Under the pieces are notes generated by a model that was not told the DNA's origin, made no database searches, and saw only the letters and a list, made by a program, of their open reading frames with translations. A stretch of 8,834 nucleotides of DNA. It comes from Candidatus Zixiibacteriota bacterium. Lineage in GTDB: Bacteria; Zixibacteria; MSB-5A5; WJJR01. The stretch spans positions 1-8,834 of the forward strand of contig WJJR01000011.1 of NCBI GenBank assembly GCA_014729565.1, read 5' to 3'. A program made the translations under genes and the position numbers. Shown piece after piece: positions 5,207 to 8,834 of the stretch (within the stretch, counting starts at the first letter, position 1; each line of letters starts with the position of its first letter).

Positions 5207-6520
5207 ATGACCGCATCTGAAGACACTGGCACAGCAGCCTCTCAACTCCGGCGCGTCACACAGGCGCTGCAGCGCTTCATTCATGTCGAAGCGGCCGGCG
5301 GCGTGGTGCTTCTGGTATGCACCCTCTTTGCCCTCGCATTCGCCAACTCCCCGCTCTCTTATGAATTCCTCTCGATCTGGAAGACCGAACTCGGACTCTC
5401 TCTGGGTGCGATCGAGTTCTCCCATTCCCTCAAGCACTGGATCAACGACGGTCTGATGGCGATTTTCTTCTTCGTCATCGGATTGGAAGTGAAGCGGGAA
5501 CTGACGCTTGGTGAGTTGCGCGATCCGCGCCAAGCGGCCTTGCCGATCGTCGGCGCCATCGGGGGAATGATCGTTCCCGCCGGCATCTATCTCGCGCTCC
5601 AGGCCGGCGAGCCGGGAATGCGCGGGTGGGGTGTTCCGATGGCCACCGATATTGCCTTTGTCGTGGGCTGTATGGCCATCCTCGGGAAACGCGTGCCACG
5701 CGGTCTGCGTGTAATGATCCTGTCTCTGGCTATCGCCGACGACGTTGGAGCGATCCTGGTCATTGCCATCGGTTACACGGATTCGATCAATCTGCTGTCG
5801 CTGGCACTGGGTGTGGTTGGCATTGGGGCGGTTCTTGGCCTGTCGCGGCTGGGCGTACGGCGTGTTTCGATCTATGTCATCGTCGGGTCGCTGGTGTGGC
5901 TGGCGTTTCATGAATCCGGGGTGCATGCCACCATTGCCGGTGTGATTCTCGGATTGTTGACACCGTCCAGGAGCCATGGATCGCCCGCACGCGTGGGCGA
6001 GGCACTGAACTGGCTCCAGAGAATCTTCGAAGGACACGACCGCGGTCATCACGAACGGCCCGACGCCGTGCGCGGTGCCCGCCAAGCCATACGTGAGACA
6101 ATTTCCCCGCTCGAATACCTGGAGAATACGCTGCACCCCTGGGTTGCCTTTCTCATCATGCCGGTGTTTGCACTGGCCAATGCCGGCGTTCCCATTGTGC
6201 TCAGTGATCTGACACATCCGGTTGCGGTCGCGACCGCCGCGGGTCTTGTGATCGGCAAGCCACTGGGAATTACCCTGATGGCGGTGCTCGCGGTCCGCTT
6301 CGGGATTGCGTCTCTTCCGGAATCTGTCACCTGGCGCCAAATCATCGGCGGTGGCCTGCTCGCGGGTATCGGGTTTACCATGGCGTTGTTCATCGCCAGC
6401 CTGGCATTTGAGGGTGAGCTTCTCAACGCCTCCAAGGTTGGCATCCTCGTCGCTTCCGCATTGTCCGCCATAGCCGGCTTTGCGATTCTCGCGACCGGCG
6501 GAGCCAAGCGGGTGGATTAA
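5207..6520 (+). CDS. nhaA: Na+/H+ antiporter NhaA
   Basis: This is a 437-residue inner-membrane antiporter of the NhaA family, which expels Na+ (or Li+) in exchange for protons for pH and sodium homeostasis. Hallmarks seen are IGLEVKRELTLGELRD (residues 91-106, including the pH-sensor glutamates), ATDIAF with D148, SLAIADDVGAI with the ion-binding pair D178/D179, PVFALANAGV (319-328), and K351 in IGKPLGI. These correspond to D133, D163/D164 and K300 of the E. coli protein. About a dozen hydrophobic segments follow an N-terminal region beginning with an amphipathic helix (RRVTQALQRFIHVEAAGG). A charged loop of about 35 residues (275-310, with GHDRGHHERP) is longer than in E. coli and makes the protein larger than the usual ~390 residues. 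I chose the ATG at 5207 because GAGGAG lies 7 bases before it; an upstream TTG at 5147 is in frame but has no ribosome site. It appears monocistronic. Confidence 0.96.
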   Translation: MTASEDTGTAASQLRRVTQALQRFIHVEAAGGVVLLVCTLFALAFANSPLSYEFLSIWKTELGLSLGAIEFSHSLKHWINDGLMAIFFFVIGLEVKRELTLGELRDPRQAALPIVGAIGGMIVPAGIYLALQAGEPGMRGWGVPMATDIAFVVGCMAILGKRVPRGLRVMILSLAIADDVGAILVIAIGYTDSINLLSLALGVVGIGAVLGLSRLGVRRVSIYVIVGSLVWLAFHESGVHATIAGVILGLLTPSRSHGSPARVGEALNWLQRIFEGHDRGHHERPDAVRGARQAIRETISPLEYLENTLHPWVAFLIMPVFALANAGVPIVLSDLTHPVAVATAAGLVIGKPLGITLMAVLAVRFGIASLPESVTWRQIIGGGLLAGIGFTMALFIASLAFEGELLNASKVGILVASALSAIAGFAILATGGAKRVD

Positions 6521-6523
6521 GTT

Positions 6524-6551
6524 CCTGACTCGACACATGGATCTGGTCAGG
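6524..6551 (+). terminator. Weak inverted repeat just after nhaA
   Basis: CCTGAC (6524-6529) and GTCAGG (6546-6551) can pair around a 16-base loop, beginning three bases after the nhaA stop. There is no T-tract. It may assist termination together with the strong palindromes at 6569 onward. Confidence 0.2.
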
Positions 6552-6566
6552 GTTCCATTCTGATTG

Positions 6567-6637
6567 AGGGTGGGCTTTGCCCACCAATCCTCTGTCTCTC
6601 TGTTCGAGGGTGCGACATGGTGGGTAGAGCCCACCCT
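6567..6637. repeat. REP/BIME-like pair of GTGGGC palindromes
   Basis: GGTGGGC-TTT-GCCCACC (6569-6585) is a perfect 7-bp hairpin; GGTGGG-TAGAG-CCCACC (6619-6635) is a second. The outer arms AGGGTGGGC (6567-6575) and GCCCACCCT (6629-6637) are also exact reverse complements, so the two units form an inverted pair. GTGGGC palindromes of this kind are a widespread REP sequence moved by RAYT (Y1 single-strand) transposases. No transposase gene is in the window. The pair lies about 50 bases after nhaA, the usual REP location, and may also act as its terminator. Confidence 0.65.
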
Positions 6638-6814
6638 GCAGGACTCTGTGTAACGTAGAGATTGATTCCGTGGGAAAAGAAGTGTGAAAAAGTGTCAGAT
6701 TCTTCGTGTCGTAGGAGAAAACAGCAGAAAAGAGTTAACTTCTATCCGTATTTCAGGATGCAGCTATTCACAACCGGGGATGTTCCGTAATAGACAAGAC
6801 AACGGGGAAATCAC

Positions 6815-7060
6815 ATGTCATCAGCAACTTACACCAGAGATCGTAAGCGAGTCATCGTCCACCGGGATCTTAGAGACTTCACCTATCTCGGATGCCCACT
6901 GACTAAGAACCGGTCCCCCTGGTGCTTCCGTCTGTGCGTCCCGACTGCCGCCGGAACCGGCTTTTGCGGACGCGTGGCGCCGCATGGAATGAAGAGCCGG
7001 ATCCAGCAGGGAATAGCGGATTACCGGAAGATCCAGAACGATCAATCGACCCGTGTATAA
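6815..7060 (+). CDS. Small four-cysteine protein (probable, hypothetical)
   Basis: This is an 81-residue frame opening MSSATYTRDRKRVIVHRDLR. Its four cysteines, C27, C37, C41 and C51, are spaced C-x9-C-x3-C-x9-C, in the context YLGCP, SPWCFRLC and FCGRVAPH. The segment ends in a basic, helical KSRIQQGIADYRK. This regular spacing and protein-like composition suggest a zinc- or metal-binding small protein, but I do not recognise a family. The ATG is preceded by a modest ACGGGGA. The frame overlaps no better candidate, and a convergent gene ends 36 bases beyond its stop. It may be a conserved small protein or a fortuitous frame. The preceding 6638-6814 shows no other gene. Confidence 0.5.
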   Translation: MSSATYTRDRKRVIVHRDLRDFTYLGCPLTKNRSPWCFRLCVPTAAGTGFCGRVAPHGMKSRIQQGIADYRKIQNDQSTRV

Positions 7061-7096
7061 TCATCACGTCGCGGAGGGGTGCCACTGCTACTGACC

Positions 7097-7774
7097 TTAT
7101 CCAGCCTCCAGCCTCCTCTTCAGCCGTATAAGCGCAGCCTTGTTTGCCGCAATGTTTGATAAGGTCCCCTCGTAGGTGCCAATCCCACGGAATCGCGGAA
7201 AGCTCAGTCTCGCTTTCGCTATCGAGTAACACAGCGAAATGTTGAGGTAGTTGTAGAGCAGAATGATCGTCTGGACAAAGCTGGTCGGTACACGAACAAG
7301 GCCAATCATGTTCGCGGTTCGCTCGTTGATGACGTAGCTCGTTCCCCGCACCCGTAGCTGATCCCGGTCGCAATCTCGATGGGACTCCAACAAGTTCAGC
7401 AGGCCGTCCACATACCCCAGTAGAACCTGATTGGTTCGCAGTCGTCCATTCAGGCTATGGTCGACTGCATAGATATAGTCCAGCAAGGTTCCGCCATGAA
7501 TCGTGATCACGCCCTCCTTTTCACGTTCCGCCAGAAACAGGGGGGAGTAGTAGATCAATTGTCCCCGTTCCTTAAGAGATGGAACATCGAAGAAGGGAGC
7601 GACAATCGAAAATGTCAGAGCGATGGACAGAAATGGAAGCGGGTACAGGTCTGTGGCAAACGCCATCCACGCCACCGCGGCGTTCAGCACAACAGCCGAC
7701 GCGCCAATCGAGACTTGGATTGTCCGTCGCTGCCGCTTCGTCTTGGAGTAGAATCGGTGTTCGTGGTTTTGCAC
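7097..7774 (-). CDS. Two-helix membrane protein of unknown function
   Basis: The GTG at 7774 starts a 225-residue protein. The start is chosen because AAGGAG lies 9 bases upstream; an upstream in-frame TTG at 7813 would add 13 residues but has no ribosome site. After a basic N-terminus (FYSKTKRQRR), two hydrophobic segments run at about residues 18-40 (VSIGASAVVLNAAVAWMAFA) and 43-63 (PLPFLSIALTFSIVAPFF). The remaining 150 residues are soluble-looking and contain IHGGTLLDYIYAVDHSLNG and a mid-length hydrophobic patch (FVQTIILLYNYLNISLCY) that could be a buried helix or re-enter the membrane. By the positive-inside rule, the basic N-terminus and the basic C-terminus (RLKRRLEAG) are both probably cytoplasmic. 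No known motif is recognised. Its transcription converges with the small protein at 6815 and diverges from the epimerase-like gene at 8001. Confidence 0.78.
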   Translation of the reverse strand: MQNHEHRFYSKTKRQRRTIQVSIGASAVVLNAAVAWMAFATDLYPLPFLSIALTFSIVAPFFDVPSLKERGQLIYYSPLFLAEREKEGVITIHGGTLLDYIYAVDHSLNGRLRTNQVLLGYVDGLLNLLESHRDCDRDQLRVRGTSYVINERTANMIGLVRVPTSFVQTIILLYNYLNISLCYSIAKARLSFPRFRGIGTYEGTLSNIAANKAALIRLKRRLEAG

Positions 7775-8000
7775 AACTCGTTGCTCCTTGAGAACACAAT
7801 GGATGACAAACAATCCACCTGATGCAGAATAGCGGATGAGATCACCAAAATCACGTCACGCCGGGACCCAGTACAATGTCTGAGCCTCAACTAAATCAAC
7901 ATTTCGAACAGTAACAGCACGTATCTTGCGTGAAGCCGTTGCCATCGGTCGTGGCGTCGCAAGTGTAACGTCCGTCGAGAAGTAAAACAGGGGATTGAGA

Positions 8001-8834
8001 ATGTCTGAAGAGCCAGCCAGACGCAAGCACATCATCCTCGGTGCCGGAGGCGCCATTGGTCAGGTGTTGGCGCACGAGTCGATCTCACAGGGTGAATCGG
8101 TCAAGCTCGTGTCACGTCGAGAACACACCCTGCCCGGGGCCGTATCAACCCAGGCTGATCTGTTGGATCGGCAGCAAACGGTTGATGCCATTGAGCCAAA
8201 TGCGATTGTTTACTTGCTGGCCGGATTGCCCTATCGCGCCAGCGCCTGGCAGACGATGTGGCCGACTCTCATGGCTAACGTGATCGCCGGCTGCCAGGCG
8301 AAAGACGCGCGCCTGATCTTCTTTGATAATATCTACATGTATGGACGCGTAGAGGGTGCTATCACCGAAGATGCCCCGATCAATCCGTGCAGCAAGAAGG
8401 GCGAAGTTCGAGCTCGCATCGCCGAGGACCTGCTCAGCGAAGCGCGCAATGGCAACTTGTACGCTACAATTGCACGTGCGGCCGATTTCTACGGTCCGTT
8501 TGCAGACACGACCAGCGTCCCCTATCTGCTCATGATTAAGCGACTGGCTGCCGGCAAAAGCGCCCAAGTCCTAGTCGATCCCGACCGCGTACACTCTTAC
8601 ACATTCACTGGCGACTGCGGTAAGGCGCTCTATCATTTGTCGAGATCGGACAACGCCAACGCTACGGTCTGGCATCTGCCAACAGCACGTCCGGCTCTAA
8701 CAAGCCGGCAATTCATCGACATGGTGGCTCAGCAACTGAATGTGAAGCCAAAAACTACCGTATTGCGGAAGTGGATGGTGAGGCTGGCCGGCCTTTTCGA
8801 CGCACAGACCCGAGAGCTGCACGAGATGCTGTAC
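8001..8834 (+). CDS. NAD-dependent epimerase/dehydratase-like SDR protein, partial
   Basis: From the ATG at 8001, 278 codons stay open to the window edge. The N-terminus has a Rossmann nucleotide-binding motif, IILGAGGAIGQ (residues 11-21, GxxGxxG type), and ADLLD (52-56) fits the acidic position after strand 3. NIYMYGRVEG (110-119) matches the 'S/NxYxYG' segment of extended SDRs, and RAADFYGP (159-166) the 'RxxxxYGP' motif. These point to a nucleoside-diphosphate-sugar epimerase-like or atypical SDR, which binds NAD(P) and usually acts on a sugar or isoprenoid-type substrate. A normal YxxxK dyad is not visible: the sequence after Y112/Y114 runs to NPCSKKGEVRA, so the enzyme may use another arrangement. 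The ribosome site is AGGGGA, 7 bases before the ATG. The upstream gap (7775-8000) holds no further gene. Confidence 0.85.
   Translation, partial: MSEEPARRKHIILGAGGAIGQVLAHESISQGESVKLVSRREHTLPGAVSTQADLLDRQQTVDAIEPNAIVYLLAGLPYRASAWQTMWPTLMANVIAGCQAKDARLIFFDNIYMYGRVEGAITEDAPINPCSKKGEVRARIAEDLLSEARNGNLYATIARAADFYGPFADTTSVPYLLMIKRLAAGKSAQVLVDPDRVHSYTFTGDCGKALYHLSRSDNANATVWHLPTARPALTSRQFIDMVAQQLNVKPKTTVLRKWMVRLAGLFDAQTRELHEMLY

Noticed and set aside
5030..6634. A 534-codon open frame on the minus strand
   Set aside because: It is antisense to nhaA in a GC-rich gene. The predicted protein is rich in His, Gln, Arg and Asp without motifs, and nhaA explains the region fully.
6903..7373. 156-codon minus-strand frame overlapping the membrane-protein gene
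   Set aside because: It is an out-of-frame shadow of the gene at 7097-7774, and it also overlaps the small four-cysteine frame.

Overview
The window is 8.8 kb of bacterial DNA of moderately high GC, with Shine-Dalgarno-led genes and a one-piece tmRNA. The gene mix (HDOD signalling protein, one-piece ssrA, NhaA antiporter, branch-1 nitrilase, several small hypotheticals) and protein flavour suggest a Gram-negative environmental bacterium. Nitrospirota is my best guess, but it rests on general resemblance and not on a diagnostic marker.

Layout. Positions 1-196 (minus) hold the N-terminus of an HDOD-domain protein, divergent from a class I SAM-dependent methyltransferase (363-1031, plus). A complete ssrA (tmRNA) follows at 1102-1467, encoding the degradation tag ADDYSYAMAA. 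From 1468 to about 4448 the DNA has the character of an accessory island. The last 26 bases of the tmRNA body (1439-1464) recur exactly at 4423-4448, and a degenerate copy lies at 3481-3505. This is what elements integrating into the 3' end of ssrA leave behind. The island carries only two convincing genes, both on the minus strand: a nitrilase (2189-3202) and an exported CxxC/His-rich protein (3694-4158). They are separated by long gene-poor stretches, and no integrase is visible.

Directly after the second tmRNA-end copy comes about 150 bases of dense inverted repeats (4447-4593). They comprise a 13-bp closing stem holding three small hairpins, then a nearly continuous 17-bp stem. A short leader follows, and then a small stand-alone GIY-YIG nuclease (4738-5061). 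The arrangement of T-arm copy, structured DNA/RNA and GIY-YIG ORF is the most intriguing feature of the window and may be a minimal mobile unit.

The right part looks like ordinary chromosome: nhaA (5207-6520), a REP/BIME-like palindrome pair (6567-6637), a possible four-cysteine small protein (6815-7060), a convergent two-helix membrane protein of unknown function (7097-7774, minus), and the first 278 codons of an extended-SDR NAD-dependent epimerase-like protein (8001 to the window end). Apart from the divergent pairs there is no clear operon; most genes stand alone with their own ribosome binding sites.
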